A stretch of DNA of 64,000 nucleotides, taken from NCBI GenBank assembly GCA_045132055.1, contig JBGURP010000055.1:135859-199858 (forward strand). Reading direction: 5' to 3'. The notes beneath the pieces are model-generated. The model had not been told where the DNA came from, did no database searches, and saw nothing but the letters and a program-made list of their open reading frames with translations. This document shows positions 24,785-34,364 of the stretch, piece after piece. How positions within the stretch are numbered: the stretch's first letter is position 1; every line of letters begins with the position of its first letter. Source of the stretch: F23-D06 sp045132055 (GTDB lineage Bacteria > Bacteroidota > Bacteroidia > Bacteroidales > WCHB1-69). The translations under genes were made by a program, and so were the position numbers.

Positions 24785-25720
24785 TTATTGGAGTGCTTTC
24801 TCTTTGAGTGAAGTGAAACCGTCGCCTAACGTTTCGGAAGCGTCCACGATGGTGACAAATGCCTTGGGGTCAATTTCGTGCACAAAGTGGATGAGCTCTG
24901 GGAGTTCCTTGCGCGAAATAGTCGTGAAAATGAGCTTTTTCTCATTGTAATTGTACATGCCTTCGCCATGGATGAACGTGCCACCGCGATCCAATTCGTC
25001 CAAAATGCGCAGACGAATCTCCTCATATTGGTCGGAAATGATGAGTACAGCCTTGCTGGAGTGGAAACCGGCTATCACCTTGTCCATCACAACGCCCGTC
25101 ACGTAAATGATGAGCCAGGAGTACAATGGGATGGTCCAGTCTTTGAACGCGGCCAATGCAGCCAAAACGATGGTGGAATCCACCATGATGAGCAACGTTC
25201 CCAGCGGGATGTGTTTCACATATTTGCCAATGATCATGGCAATAATATCCGAGCCGCCTGAAGTGGCACGAGTCTTGAAAATCAACCCCAGTCCGATGCC
25301 GATGATGACACCGCCGCACAAGGCAATGATGAAGTTGGCCGAAGGGTCAGGAGTCATGGGATGACCTGGCAGACTGATGAGCGGCGCGTAACCGTAGATT
25401 TTTTCCCACAGTGAGATGAATGCCGGCAGTGAGATGACGCCTACCAGCGTCTTGGCTCCGAATTTGGGTCCTAACCACAAAGTTCCAATCAGCAGCAAAG
25501 GCAAATCCAGACAGATACCCGACAAACCGATGGGAAAGTTGAACACGTGGTGCAGGATAATAGCGATACCGTAAACACCACCCGGAGCCAATTTCAACGG
25601 AGAGACGAAAATCACATATCCGATGGACATGATGAATGTACCTAATATGATGAGCCCGTAACTCTTGACAACTTCTTTCCAGTTGATATTTTTCCAATCA
25701 ATTTTGCTAAACAATTTCAT
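24785..25720 (-). CDS. YitT family membrane protein (DUF161/DUF2179)
   Basis: 311 residues from the ATG at 25720 (an in-frame TTG lies two codons upstream). About five to six membrane segments occupy residues 20-210, with the family motifs SPLKLAPGGVYGIAIILHH and RATSGGSDIIAMI. A cytoplasmic DUF2179 domain follows (about 220-300; GTFIHGEGMYNYNEKKLIF, DPKAFVTIVDASETLG). The substrate is unknown in this family. Lies 12 bp after dnaG on the same strand and is probably co-transcribed with it. Confidence 0.9.
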   Translation of the reverse strand: MKLFSKIDWKNINWKEVVKSYGLIILGTFIMSIGYVIFVSPLKLAPGGVYGIAIILHHVFNFPIGLSGICLDLPLLLIGTLWLGPKFGAKTLVGVISLPAFISLWEKIYGYAPLISLPGHPMTPDPSANFIIALCGGVIIGIGLGLIFKTRATSGGSDIIAMIIGKYVKHIPLGTLLIMVDSTIVLAALAAFKDWTIPLYSWLIIYVTGVVMDKVIAGFHSSKAVLIISDQYEEIRLRILDELDRGGTFIHGEGMYNYNEKKLIFTTISRKELPELIHFVHEIDPKAFVTIVDASETLGDGFTSLKEKALQ

Positions 25721-25732
25721 ATCCAAACAAAA

Positions 25733-27712
25733 TTATCTACTAATGGTCATGTTAAGACGTTTGGCCAGCTCTTTTCTGACTCTGTCCACGTCCACGATTT
25801 TCTGAAGAATGCCGTTTGATTCTTCTTCCGTATAAGTGTGATCGGTGAGTTCCTTTTCCAAAAAAGCCTTGGCCTGTTCCGCGATGCGCAGCTTGAAGGT
25901 GAGAATGTTCTTTTCCACTTCCTGCTGCAAAGTCATCCGGCTGTTCATCACCGTATTGGTGTACATGTCGAAACGTTTTTCCCACATTGGACTGTATTCA
26001 GGGTCTTCGGTGGCAATATATTGCATGGCGAAAGCACTCTCTTCTTTGTCCTCACTGAGCAGAAATGTGCGCTTGATGTCGTCCTGGTTGCGCAGTATCT
26101 CCGCAACTTCAGCATAGTGTTCATAGATTCTAAGCAGGAGCGGATCTCTCAAGCGGATGCCATCGTGGAAGAGTTCATCAAAGATGTATTGATCGACACG
26201 CATAAGCATGGGGTCGCCAGTTTCAGGATCCTCCACATTGATTTCAAAGAGGCCGTACTTAATGAGCAGGATGACAAGGTTTTTTTCCGCTTCGTACAGA
26301 AGATCATGACTATCTACCTCTCTTTCAGGATGCTCGTGTTTGGTGGGTGGCGCGATTTCAGGCATTTGCTCGCTACCAGCGGGTTTGTTACCGCCCTTCA
26401 CCTTGTCCTGCCAGGTCAGATACCGCAGCTCATCGCCCAAGGTTTTCTCCGACAGATCAAAGAGCGAGGCACACTTCTTAATGTAAAAAGACTGCGCGAT
26501 GCGGTCTTGTACTTTGGCGATGGTTTTCACAATTTCCTTCACCATCTCGCTGCGCTTGCGCGGGTCGTCGCCAGCCTCCTCGGAGAGGATGTTGGCCTTG
26601 AACAAGAGGAAGTCTGTGGAATTGGTTTCCAAATATTCAGACAACTCACTGTCTCTGTGTTTCTTGGCAAATGAATCGGGATCTTCGCCGTCGGGCAGGA
26701 GGCACACTTTGACGTTGAGGTTCTTTTCCAGCAGCATGTCGATGCCGCGCAAAGAGGCCTTGATGCCCGCACGGTCGCCGTCATATAGCACCGTGATATT
26801 GCGGGTTTGCGTGCCCAAAATTTTCACCTGCTCGTTGGTGAGCGATGTGCCCGAAGAGGCCACCACATTCTCGATGCCCGCCTCAAACATGGAAATCACA
26901 TCCGTATAGCCTTCTACCAAATAGACATTGTCCTTCTGACGGATAGTCTTTTTGGCCAAATAGATGTCATATAATGTATCGCTCTTGTGGTAAATGTCAT
27001 TCTCCGGCGAGTTGATGTATTTGGCAGTTTTTTCATCTTTCTTCAAGACTCGTCCGCCGAAGCCGATGGTCTTACCCGTGGTGTTGTGGATGGGGAAGAT
27101 GACGCGCCCGCGGTAGGCATCGTACAATTTGCCGCTGTCCGACTTCTTAATCAGGCCCAATTTCAGCAGAAATTCCTCTTTATAGCCTTTCTTCAATGCC
27201 TCCTTGGTAAAGGTATCCCAACCGCCAGGGCAATAGCCGAGATGGAATTTGTCGATGGTGGAGTCCAGAAAACCACGCTCTTTGAAATAGGACATGCCCA
27301 AAAGTTTACCCTCTTCGCCGTTGCGCAACTGGTCCATAAACCATTTCTCCGCAAATTCGTTGACGAGATAAAGGCTCTCTTTTTCACTCCGTATCTCCTT
27401 TTCCTCCGGCGTTTCTGCCCGGTCATACTCAACGGTGATGCTGTATTTGCTGGCCAGATATTCCAATGCCTCGGGGTAGGTCATTTTGGCATGTTCCATC
27501 AGGAACGTGACAGCACCGCCCTTGGCATCACACACAAAACACTTGTAGATACCCAGACGGGGATTCACGTGCATAGAGGGATTGCGATCGTCATGGAACG
27601 GGCACACACCCACGTAACCCTGCCCCTGCCGTTTCAGCGGGACAAAGTCACCCACGACCTCCTCAATCTTGGCCGCGAAGTTGATTTCATCTATGGTTTT
27701 CTTGGAAATCAT
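25733..27712 (-). CDS. dnaG: DNA primase DnaG
   Basis: Synthesises RNA primers at the replication fork. 659 residues from the ATG at 27712 (a TTG one codon upstream is in frame). N-terminal CHC2 zinc finger with Cys37, His40, Cys58 and Cys61 (VCPFHDDRNPSMHVN ... YKCFVCDAKGG). The catalytic core includes FGGRVL; the Toprim domain has VEGYTDVISMFEAG and YDGDRAGIKA. The C-terminal ~200 residues would bind the DnaB helicase. The ATG shares one base with the TGA of the S41 peptidase gene (TGATG), which indicates coupling. Length is normal. Confidence 0.97.
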   Translation of the reverse strand: MISKKTIDEINFAAKIEEVVGDFVPLKRQGQGYVGVCPFHDDRNPSMHVNPRLGIYKCFVCDAKGGAVTFLMEHAKMTYPEALEYLASKYSITVEYDRAETPEEKEIRSEKESLYLVNEFAEKWFMDQLRNGEEGKLLGMSYFKERGFLDSTIDKFHLGYCPGGWDTFTKEALKKGYKEEFLLKLGLIKKSDSGKLYDAYRGRVIFPIHNTTGKTIGFGGRVLKKDEKTAKYINSPENDIYHKSDTLYDIYLAKKTIRQKDNVYLVEGYTDVISMFEAGIENVVASSGTSLTNEQVKILGTQTRNITVLYDGDRAGIKASLRGIDMLLEKNLNVKVCLLPDGEDPDSFAKKHRDSELSEYLETNSTDFLLFKANILSEEAGDDPRKRSEMVKEIVKTIAKVQDRIAQSFYIKKCASLFDLSEKTLGDELRYLTWQDKVKGGNKPAGSEQMPEIAPPTKHEHPEREVDSHDLLYEAEKNLVILLIKYGLFEINVEDPETGDPMLMRVDQYIFDELFHDGIRLRDPLLLRIYEHYAEVAEILRNQDDIKRTFLLSEDKEESAFAMQYIATEDPEYSPMWEKRFDMYTNTVMNSRMTLQQEVEKNILTFKLRIAEQAKAFLEKELTDHTYTEEESNGILQKIVDVDRVRKELAKRLNMTISR

Positions 27713-29517
27713 CAATCTTCGTCGTTATCTTTGTGTTTTCCTTTATCGGAACTGCTTTTGCCAGCATCCACTTTGAACTTCTTGAAAATCTTCTTGTTAT
27801 GCATTACCTCCAATGCCTTTTGGTAGGTATCATCGCTCTCAAGGAAGATGCGGTAGGCATCGCCGAATCCATACAGACTGCGTGCGATTTCGTATTTCAG
27901 ATATTCGCGGATGTACTCACCCACGTGTGCTTCATTGCGCAGGCGCATGGCCTCGGCGTAGTTTTTCGTCACGTAGTTGGTGAACATGGTGTCTAAAATC
28001 TGCACATCAATGTTGTGCGAGGAGGTGAACAGAGAATCCAGTTTGCTGGTATTTTCCTTTATGAAAGCGTTGGCATAGTTGGAGAATTTGAATGTAGCGC
28101 TGTCGCTTACGCCCTCTTTTTTGGCATAATCCATGAATTCCTTGTAGAAATCATCCGTGATGATGTATTTGGATTGGAAATCTTCAAAAGTAGAGTATTG
28201 GCGTTTCAGCGGCTCGCGGTTGTTTTCCATATAATCGGCCACAAAACTGCCGAAAATGCCTTTCCGGACAATCTCGTTGTAAAGTGTGGAGTATTTGGTG
28301 GTGTCTAATGGCACGAAAATGTCGGGCATGATGCCACCGCCGCCATAGACAGTGCGTCCGTGCGGGGTTTTGTACTTCAGGGAATCCGGAAATTTGATAC
28401 TGTCGGCGGTATAGAGCTCGCCACGGTTGGCGCGGGCTTGCAAATCTTTGAAATAGCTGTCTAAGCCGTCGTTATAAGGTTTTTGGATGCAACGGCCTGT
28501 GGGCGTATAGTAGTGAGAAATGGTAAGGCGTACTTGCGATTGATCTACAAAAGTGAGCGGTTTTTGCACCAGGCCTTTACCGAAAGTGCGGCGGCCAATG
28601 ACAAGACCACGATCCCAATCTTGCACACAACCGGAGGTGATTTCGGATGCGGAAGCAGAGTTCTCGTCCACTAACACAATGAGCTTACCTTCTTCGAAAA
28701 GTCCATTCTTTTCCGAATAGAATTTCTCACCTGTCTTGCGGAAGTTGTCGGTGTAAACGATGATACGTTTGCCAGAGATGAACTGGTCACAAATCTCGAA
28801 AGCCACGTTCAGATAGCCGCCACCATTACCGCGCAAGTCGAGGATGAGATCCTGCATACCTTGCGATTTGAGTTTCTTGATGGCTGTCGTGAGTTCATTG
28901 GTGGAAGTGGCAGCAAAGCGCTCCAACTTGATGTAGCCGGTGGTCTCGTCGGCCATGAAGGAAACGTTGATGCTGTGCATGGGGATAGCCCCGCGCGTGA
29001 TGACAAACTCCAGCAGTTCAGGATTGCGACCGCGCTTGATGGAGACTTTCACCTTGGAGCCCTTGGCTCCGCGCAAATGCTTGCGCACCCAGTCGTTGGT
29101 AATCTTGTCGCCGTAGGCAATCGTATCGTCCACCTTGATGATCTTGTCGCCGGCCAATAATCCTACTTTCTCGGACGGACCGTTGATGATCACTTCCATC
29201 ACGTTGATGGTGTCCTTGATGAGCTGGAAGGTGACGCCGATGCCGTCAAAAGAGCCGACCAAAGGCTCATTCATGGCCTGCACATCCTTTTTGGGAATGT
29301 AGGCGGTGTGCGGATCCAACTCCTTGAGCATGGCCACGATAGCTTTGTCCGTCATAGGGTCAAAATCCACCGAATCGACATACATCATGTTGATGGCGTT
29401 GAGAAGCTGGTCCATCTTCGTCTTGTTGGGCTGGTAGTTTTTGTTCGGATTTTGTGCAAAAACCACTGTCAAGCAACCAATATAGAGCAAAAAAGTGCAA
29501 AGAATATTCTTTTTCAT
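27712..29517 (-). CDS. ctpA: S41 family C-terminal processing peptidase
   Basis: 601 residues from the ATG at 29517 (a GTG lies one codon upstream). Signal peptide MKKNILCTFLLYIGCLTVVFA; acts in the periplasm on C-termini of envelope proteins. A PDZ domain sits at about 85-170 (GSFDGIGVTFQLIKDTINV, GLLAGDKIIKVDD). The protease domain has ENSASASEI, where the Ser near residue 288 is the nucleophile, and GRRTFGKGLVQ with the general-base Lys near 312. A long C-terminal extension (DDFYKEFMDYAKKEGV onward) is typical of Bacteroidota CtpA. Promoter TATCTTTG 24 bp upstream. Confidence 0.94.
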   Translation of the reverse strand: MKKNILCTFLLYIGCLTVVFAQNPNKNYQPNKTKMDQLLNAINMMYVDSVDFDPMTDKAIVAMLKELDPHTAYIPKKDVQAMNEPLVGSFDGIGVTFQLIKDTINVMEVIINGPSEKVGLLAGDKIIKVDDTIAYGDKITNDWVRKHLRGAKGSKVKVSIKRGRNPELLEFVITRGAIPMHSINVSFMADETTGYIKLERFAATSTNELTTAIKKLKSQGMQDLILDLRGNGGGYLNVAFEICDQFISGKRIIVYTDNFRKTGEKFYSEKNGLFEEGKLIVLVDENSASASEITSGCVQDWDRGLVIGRRTFGKGLVQKPLTFVDQSQVRLTISHYYTPTGRCIQKPYNDGLDSYFKDLQARANRGELYTADSIKFPDSLKYKTPHGRTVYGGGGIMPDIFVPLDTTKYSTLYNEIVRKGIFGSFVADYMENNREPLKRQYSTFEDFQSKYIITDDFYKEFMDYAKKEGVSDSATFKFSNYANAFIKENTSKLDSLFTSSHNIDVQILDTMFTNYVTKNYAEAMRLRNEAHVGEYIREYLKYEIARSLYGFGDAYRIFLESDDTYQKALEVMHNKKIFKKFKVDAGKSSSDKGKHKDNDED

Positions 29518-29541
29518 CACAGGGTGTGTTTTTTAGGGCGG

Positions 29542-29549
29542 CAAAGATA
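29542..29549 (-). promoter_or_regulatory. -7 promoter element for ctpA-dnaG-yitT
   Basis: Minus-strand TATCTTTG, 24 bp upstream of the ATG at 29517; the coupled start of dnaG suggests one transcript. Just upstream, 29560-29588 carry another patch of the degenerate GGGGACAGTGAACAGT repeat. Confidence 0.6.
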
Positions 29550-29595
29550 GTAAAAATAGGGGACAGTGAACAGTAGTCAGGGGACAGAAATTGCC

Positions 29596-32061
29596 CTATA
29601 TTCGCATTTTCACCACCGTGATGCCGCTGCCACCCATTTCGAGGGCTTCATCTTGGTAGGCTTCCACATCCTTGCGCTTGGCCAATTCCTGGCGGGTGAT
29701 TTGGCGCAGGATGCCGTTGCCTTTGCCGTGCAGGATGCGCACGAAACGGATGCTCAACAAAGCAGCTTCGTCCAGATACTCCTCCAAGTTGGAGATGAGC
29801 TCTTCCGCGCGCTGCCCGCGCACGTCCAACGTGGCGTCAAATTCCGCCAATTTCTTGTTCATGGCATCTCCCAACGTGCCTTCGTTGTAGCGAACTACCC
29901 CGCCCCTACGCACCTCGCGCGCCTCCTTCTTGCTGATTTTTGCCAACTTGCGGATGTCTGTTTTAAATGAGATGGAGTTGAACGCGATGGTGGCGTCATT
30001 GCCGTTGATGGCCGTCACCTCGCCTGTCACCTGCATTTCGGCCATAAAGACGCTGTCGCCCACACGGATGATGTTGTCCTCCGGCTTCTCCTCTACCTTC
30101 TTCGGCTTGGGCGCCGTGCGCTTAACAGGAATGATCGGTTTGATACTCTCCTCTTTCTCAATGGATTCTATCTCCTCTTTGAGTTCCTCTTTCAGCTTGG
30201 TGACATTTTCCCGCGCTTTCTTGGTTTTCACCGCATCGGCCTTGGCCTCTTTGATGTCGCGGATGGTCTTTTCTATCACCTTATTCGCGCTCTCTACAAT
30301 GATATTGGCCTGGTTTTTAGCCTTTTGGATGATCTCTTTGCGCTGTTTGTCCAGTTCCGAAAACTTGGCAGAATATTCGTCAATCATTTCGGCCAACTGG
30401 TCATCGGCGGCACGCACCTGTTTCAGCGTCTTTTCCGTTTCCTGCTGGGCCAATTCAATCTCTTCTAGCTTGCGCTCATAGTCAATCTGCGCGGTGCCGG
30501 ACTTGGAAATGGCGCTTTCGATGATATCGGGATTCAAACCGATGTGATGGGCAATTTCGTAGGTAAACGAGCTGCCAGGCTTGCCGATTTTGAGTTTGTA
30601 CAACGGCTGTAACGCTTTGGTATCGTACAACATAGCCCCGTTTACCGCTTCCTCGTGCGTGTCGGGGAACATCTTCAAGTTGCCGTAGTGCGTGGTGATG
30701 ATACCGAAAGATTTTTTCTCGTAAAAGCTCTCTAAGATAGCCTCCGCCAACGCGCCGCCCAGCGTGGGTTCCGTGCCTGAGCCGAACTCATCGATGAGGA
30801 ACAGCGACTTCGCGTTGAGGTTTTCGTCCATCACTTTGAGGTTGGAAAGATGTGAGCTGTAGGTACTTAAGTCGTTTTCGATGGACTGCTCGTCGCCGAT
30901 GTCAATGAAGATGCTCTGGAACACGCCCATGTCGGAAGTACTTTGCATGGAGACCAGCAGACCGCACTGCATCATATACTGGAGAAGCCCCACGCACTTG
31001 AGGCACACGGACTTGCCGCCGGCATTTGGACCGGAAATCAACAGAATACGCTGGTTTTCGGTGAGTTGCACATCCAACGGCACCACCTTTTTGCCCGCTT
31101 TCTGCAAAGCAAGATACAACAACGGATGCTGTGCCTGCTGCCAGTTGACGAGAGGCTGGTTGTGTACATGCGGCAGGGCGGCATTGAGGTCGATGGCGAA
31201 TAGGGCCTTGGCGCGCAGGAAGTCGTAACGGCCCATAATCCGCTGTGCTTCCAATAGTTCCGGAATCAGCGGGCGGATGTTGGCCGACATCTCGGAGAGT
31301 ATGCGCACCACCTCGCGGCTGGCGGCATTTTGCAAATCTTTGAGCTCGTTGTTGGCATCGAACACCTCCGTGGGCTCAATGAAAACCGTTTGGCCGGTGG
31401 CCGACTCGTCGTGGATGAAGCCCTTGAGGCGGCGTTTGTATTGCGCCGCGATGGGAATACAGAGGCGGCCGTTGCGGATGGTCATTTCGGCATCCTCCTT
31501 CACCAAACCATCTTGTTTAGCAGCATTGAGGATCTTGCGAATCTGACGGTCGGCGCTGTTGGAAATGCGGTTGATTTCGCTTTTGATGCGACTGAGCTCG
31601 TCGGAAGCGTTGTCGCGCAATTGCCCTTTGTCATCCAAAATGCGGTTGATGCCGTTCAGCAGGTCTCGTTGCACGGGCATCGCCTCGCAGATGTCCCACA
31701 GGTAGGGATACTTTTTGTCCTGGTGGCGTGTGCGCAGATAGACGAAGATGTTCGTCATGGTGACGATGAAAGCACGTAACTGAGCTAGTTCTTCCAGCTC
31801 GATGTAAGTGCCATCGGTTTGCAGGCGCTTCAGCTCGGCGCGAAGGTCGAAAAAATCCTGTGCGGGAAACGGCTCGTCGAAAAGCAGCACTTGCCGCATC
31901 TCTTCCACGCTTTCCAGTTCGGGTTGTATCTTGTCCAGATCCGACATCATGGCCACGGCATCCACCAATCCCTGCCCGAGTGCACTCAGGCAGCGCCCGC
32001 GCAACAATTGCCGTATGGTGTCGAAACCGATTTTCTCTTCAAAATTATTGGGGTAAAGCAT
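29596..32061 (-). CDS. mutS2: Endonuclease MutS2
   Basis: 821 residues from MLYPNNFEEKIGFDTIRQLL; an earlier in-frame start would overlap miaB and add 14 atypical residues. MutS2 acts in recombination control and ribosome rescue. MutS core with P-loop ATPase (ISGPNAGGKSVCLK near residue 340, LFLIDEFGSGTEP Walker B). A long coiled coil rich in Glu/Lys runs from about 510 to 640. A KOW-like segment (GDSVFMAEMQVTGEV) precedes the C-terminal Smr nuclease domain (LDVRGQRAEELISNLEEYLD, RILHGKGNGILR). Starts 14 nt after miaB. Confidence 0.95.
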   Translation of the reverse strand: MLYPNNFEEKIGFDTIRQLLRGRCLSALGQGLVDAVAMMSDLDKIQPELESVEEMRQVLLFDEPFPAQDFFDLRAELKRLQTDGTYIELEELAQLRAFIVTMTNIFVYLRTRHQDKKYPYLWDICEAMPVQRDLLNGINRILDDKGQLRDNASDELSRIKSEINRISNSADRQIRKILNAAKQDGLVKEDAEMTIRNGRLCIPIAAQYKRRLKGFIHDESATGQTVFIEPTEVFDANNELKDLQNAASREVVRILSEMSANIRPLIPELLEAQRIMGRYDFLRAKALFAIDLNAALPHVHNQPLVNWQQAQHPLLYLALQKAGKKVVPLDVQLTENQRILLISGPNAGGKSVCLKCVGLLQYMMQCGLLVSMQSTSDMGVFQSIFIDIGDEQSIENDLSTYSSHLSNLKVMDENLNAKSLFLIDEFGSGTEPTLGGALAEAILESFYEKKSFGIITTHYGNLKMFPDTHEEAVNGAMLYDTKALQPLYKLKIGKPGSSFTYEIAHHIGLNPDIIESAISKSGTAQIDYERKLEEIELAQQETEKTLKQVRAADDQLAEMIDEYSAKFSELDKQRKEIIQKAKNQANIIVESANKVIEKTIRDIKEAKADAVKTKKARENVTKLKEELKEEIESIEKEESIKPIIPVKRTAPKPKKVEEKPEDNIIRVGDSVFMAEMQVTGEVTAINGNDATIAFNSISFKTDIRKLAKISKKEAREVRRGGVVRYNEGTLGDAMNKKLAEFDATLDVRGQRAEELISNLEEYLDEAALLSIRFVRILHGKGNGILRQITRQELAKRKDVEAYQDEALEMGGSGITVVKMRI

Positions 32062-32075
32062 AGATTCTGAATATT

Positions 32076-33371
32076 TTACGCAAACAGCGTTGCAGCAGTG
32101 CAATCCTTGACAGTCACATCGATATACTCGCCGATTTTGTGATTCTCTTTCGGGAAGATGATGACTTTGTTCTGGCTATTGCGGCCGTAGAGTTGGTCGG
32201 CGGAGCGCTTGGAGGCACCCTCAATCAATACTTGGAAGGTCTTGCCGATGTCGCGTTTGTTGCTGATGAGCGAGAGTTCACCCTGCAGCGCGATGATTTC
32301 CTCCAATCGGCGGGTTTTGACCTCATCGGGTACATCGTCAGTGAAGCGTTTGGCCGACATGGTGCCGCCGCGCTCGGAATATTTGAACATGTAGGCATAC
32401 TCGTAGCCCACCTCGCGCATGATGGAGAGCGTTTGCTGGTGGTCTTCCTCCGTCTCGCCGCAGAATCCAGCAATAATGTCGGTGGAGATGGCGCAGTCGG
32501 GCATCAGCTCCTTGATTTTGCGCACTCTTTCCAGGTAGTACTCGCGGGTATAGACACGGTTCATGCGTTTGAGCACCGCGTCGCTGCCCGACTGCACGGG
32601 CAGGTGGATGTATTTGCAAATGTTGTCGTAACGGGCGATGGTTTCCAGCAGTTCGTCGGAGATGTCCTTGGGGTGCGATGTGGCGAAGCGCACGCGCAGG
32701 TCGGGCGACATCTCGGCCACAGCGGCCATCAGTTTGGCGAAGGTCATGTCTTCCCATTGATAGGAGTTGACATTTTGTCCAAGCAACGTCACTTCCTTGT
32801 AGCCGTCATTCAGCAATTGTTCCACCTCATGCAGGATGGTTTGAGGGCTACGGCTGCGCTCGCGTCCGCGGGTGTAGGGCACCACGCAGTAGGTGCAAAA
32901 GTTGTTGCACCCGCGCATGATGGAAACGAACGCCGACACGCCGTTGAGGTCGTAGCGCACGGGCATGATGTTGTCGTAAGTTTCTTCCTCCGACAGCAGC
33001 ACGTTGTATTGCGACTCGCCTTGCGCCGACTCTTTGATAAGTTCCGGAAGGTTGCGATAAGCATCCGGACCGGCGATAAAGTTCAAAATAGGTTCTGTTT
33101 CAAACAGTTCTTCTTTCATGCGCTCAGCCATGCAGCCCAACAGGCCCACTTGCAGGGTGCGGTGTTTCTTCTTTAAGGCCTCCAGTTCGCGCAAGCGCTT
33201 GTGGATGCGCTGCTCTGCCTTGTCGCGGATGGAGCAAGTGTTGATCAATATCAGGTCGGCCTCCTGCACATCTTGTGTCAGGGTATATAAATCTTTAAGG
33301 ATGGCGGCCACCACCTCGCTGTCGGCGAAGTTCATCTGGCAGCCGTAAGTTTCAATATAAAGCTTTTTCAT
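32076..33371 (-). CDS. miaB: tRNA-2-methylthio-N6-dimethylallyladenosine synthase MiaB
   Basis: Radical-SAM methylthiotransferase that modifies A37 of tRNAs reading UNN codons. 431 residues. Auxiliary cluster cysteines Cys11, Cys46 and Cys80 in the N-terminal domain (YGCQMNF, INTCSIRD, LLGCMAERM); radical-SAM cysteines in CNNFCTYC at 155, 159 and 162. A TRAM domain closes the protein (FQVLIEGASKRSADQLYGR). The ATG at 33371 is only 5 nt downstream of a TACTTTTG promoter box, so the mRNA is nearly or fully leaderless. Followed by mutS2 on the same strand. Confidence 0.96.
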   Translation of the reverse strand: MKKLYIETYGCQMNFADSEVVAAILKDLYTLTQDVQEADLILINTCSIRDKAEQRIHKRLRELEALKKKHRTLQVGLLGCMAERMKEELFETEPILNFIAGPDAYRNLPELIKESAQGESQYNVLLSEEETYDNIMPVRYDLNGVSAFVSIMRGCNNFCTYCVVPYTRGRERSRSPQTILHEVEQLLNDGYKEVTLLGQNVNSYQWEDMTFAKLMAAVAEMSPDLRVRFATSHPKDISDELLETIARYDNICKYIHLPVQSGSDAVLKRMNRVYTREYYLERVRKIKELMPDCAISTDIIAGFCGETEEDHQQTLSIMREVGYEYAYMFKYSERGGTMSAKRFTDDVPDEVKTRRLEEIIALQGELSLISNKRDIGKTFQVLIEGASKRSADQLYGRNSQNKVIIFPKENHKIGEYIDVTVKDCTAATLFA

Positions 33372-33376
33372 GGCTG

Positions 33377-33384
33377 CAAAAGTA
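33377..33384 (-). promoter_or_regulatory. -7 promoter element of miaB, 5 nt from the start codon
   Basis: Minus-strand TACTTTTG. It immediately follows the U-tract of the terminator at 33390-33416, so the terminator of one gene and the promoter of the next share about 40 bp. Confidence 0.65.
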
Positions 33385-33389
33385 CAAAA

Positions 33390-33416
33390 AAAGGCGCCTC
33401 GTAACGAAGCGCCTTT
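33390..33416 (-). terminator. Rho-independent terminator of the T9SS cargo gene
   Basis: Minus strand: AAAGGCGC-TTCGTTACGAG-GCGCCTTT followed by a T run. Perfect 8-bp arms with a further TCG/CGA pairing inside the loop. It lies 22 bp after the stop codon of the cargo gene. Confidence 0.85.
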
Positions 33417-33437
33417 CTGTAAGTCAGTTTTCAGAAA

Positions 33438-34235
33438 TTACTTTTTGATGAATTTCTTGGAAACACCGTTCATGGTGATGAAATAAACGCCGCTTTCGAG
33501 GTTGCTGACGTTGATTTCTTCAGAACCGTTAACCGTTGCAGAAGTAACGGTTTGGCCAAGAATGTTGGAGATCACAGCATTACCTTCGCCCGTAACTTTG
33601 ATAGAGGTTGTAGCAGGGTTCGGATAAACAGTGAAAGTAGTGTTCTCGTTTTCAGCAACACCAGTACCACCAGCAACGATAGCCACATCGTCAATCCAGA
33701 TCTCATATGCATCATAGTTCACATCGTGGAAAGCGATCCAGATGCTTTGACCTGCATATTGGCTCAGGCTGATATTGTGCTCACGCCAGTTGTTGTATTT
33801 TTCACCAGCACCATCCTTTGCACCACCATTCCAAATAGCAGTGAAATCAGCAGCAGTCGGATTTGCAGCAGTAGAAACGGCTACAGAAAAGTTCTCGGGA
33901 TATGAATCATTGGCGTTGTCAGCAAAGAAAGTCAATGTTGAATTTGCAACGATGTCATATTTTTGAGGAGAAACGAGGTAGCTGTCAGTGTTGTATGCTC
34001 CATCATAGTCAACATAAGAGTAGCACATAGCAAAACCTGCGCCACTGTGAGCCAATTCGGAATAGTCATATTCACCGGGGTTAGCACTGCTGTGCAACCA
34101 CTGGCCACCGTCAGCATTAACATTGATAACTGTCCAACCTTGCAAGTCGTTGTCAAAACTGTAGGTAAATGTGTTCTGTGCATTTACAGCAACAACTGCA
34201 AATAAAATTGCGAAAATGGTAAAAAGTTTTTTCAT
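33438..34235 (-). CDS. T9SS-secreted choice-of-anchor J domain protein
   Basis: 265 residues from the ATG at 34235; upstream in-frame codons would bury the signal peptide MKKLFTIFAILFAVVAVNAQ. Mature region: a cleaved-adhesin/choice-of-anchor J type beta-sandwich (FDNDLQGWTVINVNADGGQW ... AGQSIWIAFHDVNYDAYEI ... IWIDDVAI). The last ~75 residues are a type A T9SS sorting domain (VYPNPATTSIKVTG, ISNILGQTV, LESGVYFITMNG, KKFIKK). Expected at the cell surface as an adhesin or binding protein. Single-gene unit with its own TATATTTG promoter and a strong terminator. Confidence 0.9.
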   Translation of the reverse strand: MKKLFTIFAILFAVVAVNAQNTFTYSFDNDLQGWTVINVNADGGQWLHSSANPGEYDYSELAHSGAGFAMCYSYVDYDGAYNTDSYLVSPQKYDIVANSTLTFFADNANDSYPENFSVAVSTAANPTAADFTAIWNGGAKDGAGEKYNNWREHNISLSQYAGQSIWIAFHDVNYDAYEIWIDDVAIVAGGTGVAENENTTFTVYPNPATTSIKVTGEGNAVISNILGQTVTSATVNGSEEINVSNLESGVYFITMNGVSKKFIKK

Positions 34236-34271
34236 AATAATAGGGTTTTGGTTAATAAATTTTTTCCGGGG

Positions 34272-34279
34272 CAAATATA
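34272..34279 (-). promoter_or_regulatory. -7 promoter element of the T9SS cargo gene
   Basis: Minus-strand TATATTTG, 36 bp upstream of the ATG at 34235, preceded by a T/A-rich tract. Confidence 0.6.
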
Positions 34280-34364
34280 GTTTTTTTTTTGATTGACAAT
34301 ACAAAAAATAGCACACCGTCCTTTGTTCAAATTTTTGATAGCTAATGTGTATAAAACGAGAGCT

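Noticed and set aside
32062..32103. 14-residue extension of MutS2 into miaB
   Set aside because: The family begins at MLYPNNFEEKIGFDT; the extension overlaps the end of miaB.
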